Positions 45,500 through 54,684 of a stretch of 64,000 nucleotides of DNA are shown here, piece after piece. The stretch comes from Rhodanobacter denitrificans. Lineage in GTDB: Bacteria; Pseudomonadota; Gammaproteobacteria; Xanthomonadales; Rhodanobacteraceae. The stretch spans positions 496,001 through 560,000 of the forward strand of contig NZ_QFWQ01000003.1 in NCBI RefSeq assembly GCF_003335105.1, given 5' to 3'. Numbering within the stretch: the first letter of the stretch is position 1; every line of letters begins with the position of its first letter. The translations under genes and the position numbers were made by a program. The notes beneath the pieces were generated by a model. That model was not told where the DNA came from, searched no databases, and saw only the letters and a list, made by a program, of their open reading frames with translations.

Positions 45500-45553
45500 C
45501 AGGGAGCCGGCGGATCGGGAACCGCCGGAGTCGAACGCTCCCGCGGCTCCCTG
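45500..45553 (-). promoter_or_regulatory. conserved-looking hairpin in the rpsR-rplI spacer
   Basis: A 10-bp outer stem (CAGGGAGCCG/CGGCTCCCTG, 45500-45509 with 45544-45553) encloses a second GGCGG/CCGCC stem in alternative pairing. There is no T run, so it is not a simple terminator. It could be an mRNA processing or translational control element within the ribosomal protein operon. Confidence 0.35.
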
Positions 45554-45567
45554 TTCCCGGCCTTGGA

Positions 45568-45798
45568 TCAGACGTCGTGGTTGTCGGTGTACGGCAGCAG
45601 CGAGAGGAAGCGCGCGCGCTTGATCGCGGTGGCCAACTGACGCTGGTAGCGGGCCTTGGTGCCGGTGATGCGGCTCGGCACGATCTTGCCGTTCTCGGTG
45701 ACGTACTGGCGCAGGGTGTTGAGATCCTTGTAGTCGATCTCCTTCACGTCCTCGGCAGTGAAGCGGCAGAACTTGCGGCGGCGGAAAAACTTGGACAT
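45568..45798 (-). CDS. rpsR: 30S ribosomal protein S18
   Basis: The 76-residue protein shows [31 protein letters not shown] and [12 protein letters not shown]. It forms a pair with S6, encoded just upstream. Confidence 0.97.
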   Translation of the reverse strand: MSKFFRRRKFCRFTAEDVKEIDYKDLNTLRQYVTENGKIVPSRITGTKARYQRQLATAIKRARFLSLLPYTDNHDV

Positions 45799-45812
45799 GT
45801 CTGTGCTCCTGA

Positions 45813-46241
45813 TCAGTCGTCGCTGTCGCGATCGTTGTCGCGGTCGTCGCCGCGGCCGCGGCCTTCGCCGTCGCCCTCGTCGTCGCGACGACGGGTGGAC
45901 TTGGCGTCATCCTTTTCCTTCGACTTCAGGATGAAGGACGGCTCGGTATCGGCCTCGTCGCGACGGATCACCAGGTGACGCAGCACGGCGTCGTTGAAGC
46001 GGAAACCCGACTCCAGCTCGTTCAGAGCGTTCTGGCTCACTTCGATGTTGAGCAGCACGTAGTGCGCCTTGGCCAGGTTGACGATCGGGTAGGCCAGCTG
46101 GCGGCGACCCCAGTCTTCCAGGCGATGGATCTTGCCGCCGTCGGTCTCGATCAGCGCCTTGTAGCGCTCGATCATCGCCGGAACCTGCTCGCTCTGGTCC
46201 GGATGGACCATGAACACGACTTCGTAATGACGCAGGGTCAT
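45813..46241 (-). CDS. rpsF: 30S ribosomal protein S6
   Basis: The 142-residue protein has the S6 core ([31 protein letters not shown]) and a long charged C-terminal tail rich in Asp, Arg and Gly. E. coli S6 tails are targets of glutamylation by RimK; this tail has few Glu and many Asp/Arg, so the same modification is uncertain. Confidence 0.96.
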   Translation of the reverse strand: MTLRHYEVVFMVHPDQSEQVPAMIERYKALIETDGGKIHRLEDWGRRQLAYPIVNLAKAHYVLLNIEVSQNALNELESGFRFNDAVLRHLVIRRDEADTEPSFILKSKEKDDAKSTRRRDDEGDGEGRGRGDDRDNDRDSDD

Positions 46242-46282
46242 TGTGGTTTGACTCCTTGTGGATGCGGCCTTGCGGCCTCGCA

Positions 46283-46305
46283 GCCTCCCGCCGGTGCGGT
46301 GAGGC
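46283..46305 (-). promoter_or_regulatory. candidate S6:S18 autoregulatory hairpin in the rpsF leader
   Basis: On the minus strand GCCTC-ACCGCACCGGCGG-GAGGC folds into a stem with CCG/CGG inside, 42 bases before the rpsF start. S6:S18 complexes are known to repress rpsF by binding a CCG-bearing stem in its leader; the match here is by eye only. Confidence 0.35.
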
Positions 46306-46348
46306 AAGTGTCCTGCCGACGCCTGTTGGGGCGTGGACAGAAGCGGAA

Positions 46349-46378
46349 TTGTATGCGGGACGGGGAGTTGGGCGCAAG
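46349..46378 (-). promoter_or_regulatory. sigma70 promoter of rpsF-rpsR-rplI
   Basis: On the minus strand TTGCGC (46373-46378) and TACAAT (46349-46354) are 18 bases apart, about 110 bases upstream of rpsF. A strong -10 in a GC-rich setting. Confidence 0.6.
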
Positions 46379-46417
46379 CGCCGGGCGCTCCGCCGGAAAC
46401 CGGGCCGCGTGTCGCCC

Positions 46418-46744
46418 TCAGCCGACCGTGAAGCTCTCGCCGCAGCCGCACTCGCCGGTCGCGTTCGGGTTGTGGAACACGAAGCTGGCGTTGAGGCCCT
46501 GCCGCTGGAAGTCGATCACCGTGCCGTCGACCAGGGCGAGGCTCTTGTCGTCGACGATCAGCGGCAGCCCGTCCACCTCGACCAGCCGCTCGCCCTCGCC
46601 GACCGCGTTGGCCAGGCCGACCACATAGGCGAAGCCGGAACAGCCGCTGCGCCGGACCCCGAAACGCACGCCGGCCGAGGCCGGTGCGCCGGCCAGGAAG
46701 TGGCGCATGCGTTCGTTGGCGGCGGGGGTGATGGTGATGCTCAT
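46418..46744 (-). CDS. IscA/ErpA-type iron-sulfur cluster carrier
   Basis: The 108-residue A-type carrier delivers Fe-S clusters to apo-proteins. The three ligands are Cys35 ([10 protein letters not shown]), Cys99 and Cys101 (GECGCGESF). Sequence features favour IscA over ErpA, but the subtype is not certain. It is transcribed alone, in the direction of rpsF. Confidence 0.9.
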   Translation of the reverse strand: MSITITPAANERMRHFLAGAPASAGVRFGVRRSGCSGFAYVVGLANAVGEGERLVEVDGLPLIVDDKSLALVDGTVIDFQRQGLNASFVFHNPNATGECGCGESFTVG

Positions 46745-46899
46745 GGCTATCGGATCCAGCGCGTGACGGGTGCCCGGAAAGGTCGCGACGCGGGCAACGG
46801 CTACATTATCATGCCGGTTTGGCCCTGCGTGCTGCCGCGCATGCGCCGTTCATCATCATTGCGCGCCGACATGCGGCGCTTCAGCAGGAGTTTCAACCG

Positions 46900-48300
<1,401 letters not shown>

Positions 48301-48314
48301 GCAACCCACCCGCC

Positions 48315-49136
48315 ATGCCCAGACTCCCCGCCACCATCGCCGCCCTTGCCCTGGCCGTCCTGCTGGGCGGCTGCCACAGTGCCAAGGCGTTGCTGCCGCC
48401 AAACCTGCGGCCGCCCTCGGAGAACACCGGCGACGCGCTGAAACTGGCCCGGCTGCAGTTGATGCAGGCCTCGCCATGCTGCAGCAGCTTCGCCGACTTC
48501 TCCTATCGCAGCATGCTGCCGTGGCAGCCGCAGAAGTTCGTGCTGGGCAGCGGCAGCATGGTGGCGAACCTCAACGGCACGCAAAGCTACTTCCTCGCCT
48601 TCCGCCTGCCGACCGACGCGAAACTGCCGTACGACATTGCCGTGAAGTCGGAACTCAGCGGGCGCTGGCTGCACGCCAGCTACCTGTTCGCGCCCACCAT
48701 CGTGCTGCTGGACGAAGGCTTCCAGCCGATCCGTTCCGAGGACATCGGCCTGTGCGAGCACATGGGCTGGAGCGACGAGAGTTCCGGCGCGTTCGGCAGC
48801 TTCAAGATCGACAACAAGCAGGCGCGCTACCTGCTGGTCTACAGCTCGGCCGAACAGCAGGCGGGCAAGACCTACTGGGAACAGTCGCCCGCTTCGATCT
48901 CCACCTCCAGCGCGGCGTCGCTGCAGATGAACTCCGCGGGCAGCTTCAGCATCCCGCATGGCCCCGATGGCACGTTGTGGGTCGGCAAGATGAACAAGAC
49001 CTACGGAAATGCTCTTGCCAACGCGATCTGCAAGAAAGCCGCCAAGGGCGATGGCCTGCTGAACACCCTGCGCACCGCCCTGCCGCTGCCTTGGAGCGGC
49101 GACAACGGCAAACCCAACCATCACAGCTCGCCATGA
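48315..49136 (+). CDS. MalM-like periplasmic lipoprotein
   Basis: The 273-residue protein has a lipobox LLGGC with Cys20 and then a MalM-type beta-rich domain (MQASPCCSSFADFSYRSMLPW, SYFLAFRLP, APTIVLLDEGFQPIR). MalM is encoded in maltose operons but its role is unclear; no maltose gene is near here. It starts 14 bases after asnS and overlaps the next gene by 4 bases. Confidence 0.65.
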   Translation: MPRLPATIAALALAVLLGGCHSAKALLPPNLRPPSENTGDALKLARLQLMQASPCCSSFADFSYRSMLPWQPQKFVLGSGSMVANLNGTQSYFLAFRLPTDAKLPYDIAVKSELSGRWLHASYLFAPTIVLLDEGFQPIRSEDIGLCEHMGWSDESSGAFGSFKIDNKQARYLLVYSSAEQQAGKTYWEQSPASISTSSAASLQMNSAGSFSIPHGPDGTLWVGKMNKTYGNALANAICKKAAKGDGLLNTLRTALPLPWSGDNGKPNHHSSP

Positions 49137-49447
49137 TCGCCCTCTATCTCGCCCTGCTGGCGAGCGGTGTCGGCCTGTTCGTGCTGTCGTACGTCGCGCC
49201 GTTCCGGGTCGCCGCACTGCTGCGCCGGCGCTACCCGGAACACTGGCAGATCATTGCTCCGCCGGAGCACGGCGGGCTCTCGGGTTTCCGCATCTGGGCC
49301 CGCATGCAACAGGTGCTGCGCTCGCCGGCGCTGCCAGCCCTGGACGACGCGGCCATCGATCGCTGGCGTGGCATATGGCGCTACAGCCAGTGGCTGGGCT
49401 GGCTATGCTGGCTCGGTGCGCTGGCGATGCGCCTGTGGCTGCGCTGA
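49133..49447 (+). CDS. small two-helix membrane protein, function unknown
   Basis: The 104-residue protein has one N-terminal membrane helix (IALYLALLASGVGLFVLSYV) and one C-terminal helix (WLGWLCWLGALAMRLWL) with a basic cytoplasmic middle. It is co-translated with the MalM-like gene (ATGA overlap). No family was recognised. Confidence 0.6.
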   Translation: MIALYLALLASGVGLFVLSYVAPFRVAALLRRRYPEHWQIIAPPEHGGLSGFRIWARMQQVLRSPALPALDDAAIDRWRGIWRYSQWLGWLCWLGALAMRLWLR

Positions 49448-49519
49448 GAGGCTGTGACTATTCAACCTCGAAGCCCAGTCATGGCGACGGCATGGCGAGG
49501 GCATGGATACCCGAGTGGA

Positions 49520-49718
49520 GGCAACGCAGGAGCGGTTGCCCGATGGCCGGACGCGAATCGGGCACGCAAGTGCCCGATTCGCGTGAGCGAGTCCGGACAA
49601 ATCCGTCAGGAACGGATTTGAACGGCCGCAGGCTGGCCCGCAGGGTGCATGGCATGGACGGCATGCATATATATGCCGGACCCGCGATGGAAGAAAACCA
49701 CAGGAGGTGGTTTTCTTC
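49520..49718 (+). ncRNA. hairpin array with AGGA loops: candidate CsrA/RsmA-binding RNA or dispersed repeat
   Basis: Six stems follow each other: 49520-49540 (GGCAACGC, loop AGGA, GC-GTTGCC), 49551-49584 (15-bp perfect stem with GCAA loop), 49598-49620 (9-bp stem, loop CAGGA), 49624-49637 (GGCC/GGCC), the palindrome GCATATATATGC near 49664-49675, and 49690-49718 (12-bp stem, loop AGGAG, T-rich 3' arm). Three loops present AGGA, the CsrA/RsmA recognition core. The last hairpin could be the terminator of asnS-malM or of an RNA. No good promoter was seen upstream, and a dispersed structured repeat is the main alternative. Confidence 0.4.
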
Positions 49719-49748
49719 ACAAGCATTGAGCAGCCGGGAGATGTGACC

Positions 49749-50540
49749 ATGCAACTGGATCTGACAGGTCGCCACGCGCTGGTCTGCGGCGCCTCGCAAG
49801 GCATCGGCCGCGCCAGCGCGATCGAACTGGCCGGGCTTGGCGCCAGCGTCACCCTGCTGGCGCGTTCGAGCGACACGCTCGAGGCCGTCGCCGAAAGCCT
49901 GCCGCGAACCCATGTCGCGCAGCGGCACGACTGGCGCAGCGTCGACATGCTGGACACCGCCCGCCTGCAGGCAATCGCGGCCGAGATCGCCGCCAATGCT
50001 GCAGTACACATCCTGATCAACAATACCGGCGGCCCGCCGGGCGGCCCCGCGTACAGCGCGGAACCGGACGCGTACGAAACCGCCTTCCGTCAGCACCTGC
50101 TGGCCGGCCAGATACTGCTGCAGGCCGTACTGCCGGGCATGCGCACCAGCGGTTACGGGCGCCTCGTCAACGTGATCTCCACCTCGGTGAAGGAACCGAT
50201 CGCCGGGCTGGGTGTGTCCAACACGGTGCGTGCCGCGGTGGCCGGCTGGGCCAAGACCCTGTCCGCCGAACTGGCCGCCGACGGCATCACGGTCAACAAC
50301 GTGCTGCCCGGCTACACCCGCACCCAGCGCCTCGACGGCTTGCTCGCCGCACAGGCGGCCGCCAGCGGGCGCAACGAGGACGCGATCGCCCAGGCCATGC
50401 TCGCCTCGGTGCCGGCCCGCCGCTTCGGCGAAGCCGGTGAAGTGGCCGCGGTGATTGCGTTCCTGTGCACGCCCGCCGCCGCCTATGTCAACGGCGTCAG
50501 CATCGCAGTGGATGGCGGCCGCACCCGCGCCTTGAGCTGA
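49749..50540 (+). CDS. short-chain dehydrogenase/reductase with atypical active site
   Basis: The 263-residue Rossmann protein has the NAD(P) motif GASQGIGRAS and NNTGGPPGGP. The canonical YxxxK is missing: the segment where it should be reads GLGVSNTVRAAVAGWAKTL, so Tyr and Lys are replaced. It belongs to the SDR subgroup with SN-xx-R in this position, often linked to aromatic or tryptophan degradation genes. It precedes the semialdehyde dehydrogenase by 79 bases. Whether it is catalytic is unclear. Confidence 0.75.
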   Translation: MQLDLTGRHALVCGASQGIGRASAIELAGLGASVTLLARSSDTLEAVAESLPRTHVAQRHDWRSVDMLDTARLQAIAAEIAANAAVHILINNTGGPPGGPAYSAEPDAYETAFRQHLLAGQILLQAVLPGMRTSGYGRLVNVISTSVKEPIAGLGVSNTVRAAVAGWAKTLSAELAADGITVNNVLPGYTRTQRLDGLLAAQAAASGRNEDAIAQAMLASVPARRFGEAGEVAAVIAFLCTPAAAYVNGVSIAVDGGRTRALS

Positions 50541-50619
50541 ACCGATCGTCCCGCACTGCCGCCCACGCATACGCCGGCGTCCGGTGCAATTGCGGCACGC
50601 TGGTTTTAAGCTTGCACGG

Positions 50620-52149
50620 ATGCCTACTCCGCGCCTAGCCAATCTGATCGACGGCCGCCTGCAGGCGCCGCAGCGCGACGCATGGCTGGACGTGCATGAG
50701 CCAGCCACCGGGTCGGTGTTCGCCCATTGCCCCGATTCCGACGCATCGGACGTCGCCGCCGCGGTCGCGGCCGCCAGCCGCGCCGCGCCGGGCTGGACCG
50801 CTACGCCGGTCGAGCATCGCGCACGCCTGCTGCACAGGCTGGCCGACCTGGTCGAGGCGCGGCTGGAGGAATTCGCCGCGCTGGAATCGCGCGACAGCGG
50901 CAAACCGCTGGGCCTTGCACGCCGGCTCGACATCCCGCGCGCAGTCAGCAACCTGCGCTACTTCGCCGCCGCGATCGTCGGCTGGGGCAGCGAGTCGCAC
51001 GCGATGGAAGCCGGCTCCACCGGCACCGGCGCGATCAATTACACCTTGCGCCAGCCGCTCGGCGTGGTCGGCTGCATCAGCCCGTGGAACCTGCCGCTGT
51101 ACCTGTTCACCTGGAAGATCGCGCCGGCATTGGCCGCCGGCAACGCGGTGGTGGCCAAGCCGTCGGAGGTGACGCCATGCACCGCCGCCCTGCTCGGCGA
51201 GCTGAGCATCGAGGCCGGCTTTCCGCCCGGCGTGCTGAACGTCGTGCAGGGCCGGGGTCCCAGCGTGGGCCAGGCGATCGTGGAACATCCCGCGGTGAAG
51301 GCGATCTCCTTTACCGGCAGCACGGCCACCGGCGCACGCATCGCCAGCGCGGCCGCCGTGCAGTTCAAGAAAATCTCGCTGGAAATGGGCGGCAAGAATC
51401 CGGCGATCGTGTTCGCCGACGCCGATCTTTCCGACGCGAACCTGGACACCATCGTGCGCTCGGGCTTCGCCAACCAGGGCGAGATCTGCCTGTGCGGCTC
51501 GCGCCTGCTGGTGCAGCGGTCGATCTACGACGCCTTCCGCCAGCGTTACCTGGCGCGTGTGCAGGCGCTGCGCGTGGGCGACCCGAACGACGCCGGCAGC
51601 GACCTCGGCGCGATGGTCTCGCGGGCCCACTGCGACAAGGTGCTCGGCTGCATCGAACAGGCCCGTGCCGAAGGCGGCCGCGTACTGTGCGGCGGCGAAG
51701 CGATCGCATTGCCCGGCCGCTGCGCCAACGGCTGGTTCATCGCACCGACCGTGATCGAAGGCCTGCCATCCGCGGCGCAAACCAACCAGCAGGAGATCTT
51801 CGGCCCCGTGGTCAGCCTGATCCCGTTCGAGGACGAAGACGAGGCGCTGGCGATCGCCAACGACAGTCGCTACGGGCTGGCCGCCTCGTTGTGGACGCAG
51901 GATCTCTCCCGCGCGCACCGGCTCGCCGGCTCGCTCGAATTCGGCATCGTGTGGATCAACTGCTGGCTGCTGCGCGACCTGCGCACGCCGTTCGGCGGCA
52001 CCCGGCAATCCGGGCTCGGCCGCGAAGGCGGCAACGAGGCGCTGCACTTCTTCACCGAGCCGAAAAACGTCTGCATCGCCTACGGCGCGTCGTCCGTACA
52101 TTCACAGGGCGCGCGAGTGCGCGAGCCCGAAACCCCGGAATCCCGATGA
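50620..52149 (+). CDS. 2-aminomuconate/2-hydroxymuconate semialdehyde dehydrogenase
   Basis: The 509-residue aldehyde dehydrogenase has the NAD and catalytic motifs SPWNLPLYLFTWKIAPALAAGN, FTGSTATGARIA, LEMGGKNPAIVF and the nucleophile in NQGEICLCGSRLLV. Similarity to AMSDH/HMSD enzymes and the following RidA-like gene place it in the 3-hydroxyanthranilate branch of tryptophan breakdown. It overlaps the carbonic anhydrase by 4 bases. Confidence 0.85.
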   Translation: MPTPRLANLIDGRLQAPQRDAWLDVHEPATGSVFAHCPDSDASDVAAAVAAASRAAPGWTATPVEHRARLLHRLADLVEARLEEFAALESRDSGKPLGLARRLDIPRAVSNLRYFAAAIVGWGSESHAMEAGSTGTGAINYTLRQPLGVVGCISPWNLPLYLFTWKIAPALAAGNAVVAKPSEVTPCTAALLGELSIEAGFPPGVLNVVQGRGPSVGQAIVEHPAVKAISFTGSTATGARIASAAAVQFKKISLEMGGKNPAIVFADADLSDANLDTIVRSGFANQGEICLCGSRLLVQRSIYDAFRQRYLARVQALRVGDPNDAGSDLGAMVSRAHCDKVLGCIEQARAEGGRVLCGGEAIALPGRCANGWFIAPTVIEGLPSAAQTNQQEIFGPVVSLIPFEDEDEALAIANDSRYGLAASLWTQDLSRAHRLAGSLEFGIVWINCWLLRDLRTPFGGTRQSGLGREGGNEALHFFTEPKNVCIAYGASSVHSQGARVREPETPESR

Positions 52150-52811
52150 ACTCACTGAAAGACCTGCTTGCCAACAACCGCCGCTGGGCCGCGCAGGTCA
52201 CCGCGCAGGACCCCACCTTTTTCGAGCAGCTCTCGCAGCAGCAGGCGCCGCGCTACCTGTGGATCGGCTGCTCGGACTCGCGCGTGCCGGCCACCCAGAT
52301 CGTCGACCTGCCGCCGGGCGAGATCTTCGTGCACCGCAACGTCGCCAACGTGGTGGTGCACACCGACCTCAACGCGCTCAGCACGATCCAGTTTGCGGTC
52401 GACGTGCTGCAGGTGAAGCACATCCTGGTGGTGGGCCACTACGGCTGCGGCGGTGTCGGCGCGGTGCTGAAGGAAAGCCGCCTGGGCCTGATCGACAACT
52501 GGCTGCGGCACATCACCGACATCGCCATGAAGCACGCCGACAAGCTCGATCCGGCGCAGTCGTTCGCGATGCGCCATGCCCATCTGTGCGAGCTGAACGC
52601 ACTGGAGCAGGCGCTCAACGTGTGCCACACCACGGTGGTGCGCGAGGCGTGGGAGCGCGGCCAGCAGCTGGCTGTGCACGCATGGATCTACGGGCTGGAC
52701 GACGGCCACATCCACGACCTGGGCCTGGACGTGCGCAGCCGCGAGCAATTGCCCGAGGCCTACCACCAGGCGATAAGCCAGCTCACCCGTCGCTGGGAAG
52801 GCGCGGAGTGA
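52146..52811 (+). CDS. can: beta-class carbonic anhydrase
   Basis: The 221-residue enzyme interconverts CO2 and bicarbonate. Zinc ligands are Cys42, His98 and Cys101 with Asp44 and Arg46 of the dyad (WIGCSDSRVPATQ, VVGHYGCGGVGAV). It is translationally coupled on both sides (4-base overlaps with the dehydrogenase and the RidA gene), an unusual place for this gene, but it may serve the decarboxylation steps of the pathway. Confidence 0.93.
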   Translation: MNSLKDLLANNRRWAAQVTAQDPTFFEQLSQQQAPRYLWIGCSDSRVPATQIVDLPPGEIFVHRNVANVVVHTDLNALSTIQFAVDVLQVKHILVVGHYGCGGVGAVLKESRLGLIDNWLRHITDIAMKHADKLDPAQSFAMRHAHLCELNALEQALNVCHTTVVREAWERGQQLAVHAWIYGLDDGHIHDLGLDVRSREQLPEAYHQAISQLTRRWEGAE

Positions 52812-53245
52812 GCAGCGACAGCATCCGCACCGACGCCGCCCCCGCGCCGGTCGGCGCCTATCCGCATGCACGGCGCGCCGGCGACCTGTTGTTCCTGTCC
52901 GGCGTCGGTCCGCGCCAGCCGGGCAGCAACACAATCCCCGGCAACGTGCATGACGTGGATGGCCGACTGGTCGGCTACGACATCGAGGCGCAATGCCGGC
53001 AGGTGTTTGCCAACGTGCGCGCGGTGCTCGAAGCCAGCGGGGTACGCTGGGAGGACCTCGTCGACGTCACCGTGTTCCTCACCGACATGCAGCGCGATTT
53101 CGCCGTCTACAACCGCCTCTACAGCGAATATTTCGCCGGTGTCGACGCCTGCCGCACCACCGTGGGCATCAGCGCGCTGCCCACGCCGATCGCCATCGAA
53201 CTGAAATGCGTCGCCGCGATCCCGGCACGCAATCCGCAGGGATAG
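52808..53245 (+). CDS. RidA-family protein, probable 2-aminomuconate deaminase
   Basis: The 145-residue YjgF/YER057c-type protein (PVGAYPHARRAGDLLFLSGVGPRQP, DVTVFLTDMQRDFAVYNRLYSEYF, PTPIAIELKCVAAIP) starts at a GTG that overlaps the carbonic anhydrase stop by 4 bases. In 2-aminomuconate pathways such a deaminase directly follows the semialdehyde dehydrogenase step. The general imine deaminase RidA is the alternative. Confidence 0.8.
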   Translation: MSSDSIRTDAAPAPVGAYPHARRAGDLLFLSGVGPRQPGSNTIPGNVHDVDGRLVGYDIEAQCRQVFANVRAVLEASGVRWEDLVDVTVFLTDMQRDFAVYNRLYSEYFAGVDACRTTVGISALPTPIAIELKCVAAIPARNPQG

Positions 53246-53297
53246 ACACCCCACCGGCTCGCGCCGGCAGGGTTTCGATTCAGCGCGATCCGGTCAA

Positions 53298-53564
53298 TCA
53301 GCCAGCCGTCGACGCCGGGGCCGGAGCGGCCTCGGTTGCAGCCTTCTTGTGGCTGTGATGCTTGTGGTGCGACTTCTTGTGATGATGCATGGCCTTCGGC
53401 GCATCAGCTTTGGGGGCCTCGGTCGCAGCCGGTGCGGCGGCCGGAGCCTCGGTGGAGGCGGGAGTCGCCTGCTGCGCCGGAGCCGTGGCAGCCTGGGCCA
53501 ACACGGAACCGGAAAGCGCCACGCCGGCCACCAGCAGGGAAGCAAACAGAACTTTACGCATCAT
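53298..53564 (-). CDS. small secreted His/Lys- and Ala/Pro-rich protein
   Basis: The 88-residue protein has a signal peptide (MMRKVLFASLLVAGVALSGSVLA) and a mature part of low complexity. An Ala/Pro/Thr segment precedes a HHHKKSHHKHHSHKK block and a short Ala-rich tail. It resembles acid-shock or metal-sequestering small periplasmic proteins by composition only. No homologue was recognised. Confidence 0.65.
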   Translation of the reverse strand: MMRKVLFASLLVAGVALSGSVLAQAATAPAQQATPASTEAPAAAPAATEAPKADAPKAMHHHKKSHHKHHSHKKAATEAAPAPASTAG

Positions 53565-53743
53565 GATGTCGAGCCTCGGACTAATGAGTTATCGCGAACC
53601 CGGCCGGAACCCGGCAACTCGGGTGGCGCGACGAGACCGACGATGCGACGCTTACGGGGTACTGAAACTGAATGAGTTGCGGGATGCGCGGTGCGATGGT
53701 CACGCAGGATCTTGACTTTCGCTTCGCTCGACCCTCGTCGTAA

Positions 53744-54532
53744 TTATTTACGAACAGCCAGGCAGGCCTGCAGCAACTGGCCGATCAACGCCTGCACCTC
53801 CGGCGCCTTCGCCTCGTCATAGGCGAGGCTCTCCTCGTCCATGTAATTGAGCTGTGCCAGCTCCAGTTGCACGGCCTGCACGCCGACGGACGGACGGCCA
53901 TAGTGGCGCGTGATATAGCCGCCCTTGAAGCGGCCATTGACGGCAACAGTGAAGCGCGACTGCGCTTCCAGGCAGGCCTGCAACCGCTCCTCCAGCAGCG
54001 TGCCGCAGCTCGCCCCGGCTGCCGTACCCAGGTTGAAATCCGGCAACCGGCCCTCGAACAGCATCGGCACCCGGCTGCGGATCGAATGCCCTTCCCATAG
54101 CACCGCATGGCCATGCTCGGCGCACAATCTTGCAAGTTCTTGCGATACGGCCTGGTGATAGGGCTGCCAGAAGTCGTTTATTCGCCGTTCAACTTCCGCC
54201 CTGTCCGGCTCGCTCCCTTCCAGGTAGAGCGGCTCGCCGTCGAAGCCGATCGCTGGTACCAGGCCGGTTTCACGCTGCCCCGGATACAGCGCATGGCCGT
54301 CGGCAGGGCGATTCAGGTCGATCACGTAGCGCGAGGCCCTCGGCCTCAGCACGCTGGCGCCCAGCGACTGCGCCAGCGGCTCGTACAACCGGCCCACATG
54401 CCAGTCGGTGTCGGGCGAGCGGCGTGCCGCCGGGTGCATCCGCGCCGCGATGTCCTCGGGAATGAAGCTGCCGTCGTGCGGCAGGCTGATCAACAACGGC
54501 ACGCGGCCGCGCTGCAGGGAGAAGGTATCCAT
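53744..54532 (-). CDS. hutG: N-formylglutamate deformylase
   Basis: The 262-residue zinc hydrolase removes formate from N-formylglutamate, the final step of one histidine degradation route. It shows LLISLPHDGSFIPEDIA, RYVIDLNRPADG, VLWEGHSIRSRVP and GGYITRHYGRP with metal-binding His/Glu residues. Other hut genes are not in the window. A FAD oxidase follows upstream on the same strand. Confidence 0.9.
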   Translation of the reverse strand: MDTFSLQRGRVPLLISLPHDGSFIPEDIAARMHPAARRSPDTDWHVGRLYEPLAQSLGASVLRPRASRYVIDLNRPADGHALYPGQRETGLVPAIGFDGEPLYLEGSEPDRAEVERRINDFWQPYHQAVSQELARLCAEHGHAVLWEGHSIRSRVPMLFEGRLPDFNLGTAAGASCGTLLEERLQACLEAQSRFTVAVNGRFKGGYITRHYGRPSVGVQAVQLELAQLNYMDEESLAYDEAKAPEVQALIGQLLQACLAVRK

Positions 54533-54684
54533 CGGCTCATTGTAGCCGCAGGGAATTCGCTCCCCGGACTCGCCTCGGCCGTCAGCGCGAGCTTCTTCAT
54601 CCGGCATCGGACGGGTTGCGACCGTGCTGCCTTCCCGCAAGCTTCGTACGGCAGCGAGAGGATCCGGCCGGCAGCACCAAACCG

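Noticed and set aside
49479-49748. Short open frames reading through the hairpin array
   Set aside because: The sequence is dominated by inverted repeats, lacks ribosome-binding sites and gives no recognisable protein; RNA or repeat is a better explanation.
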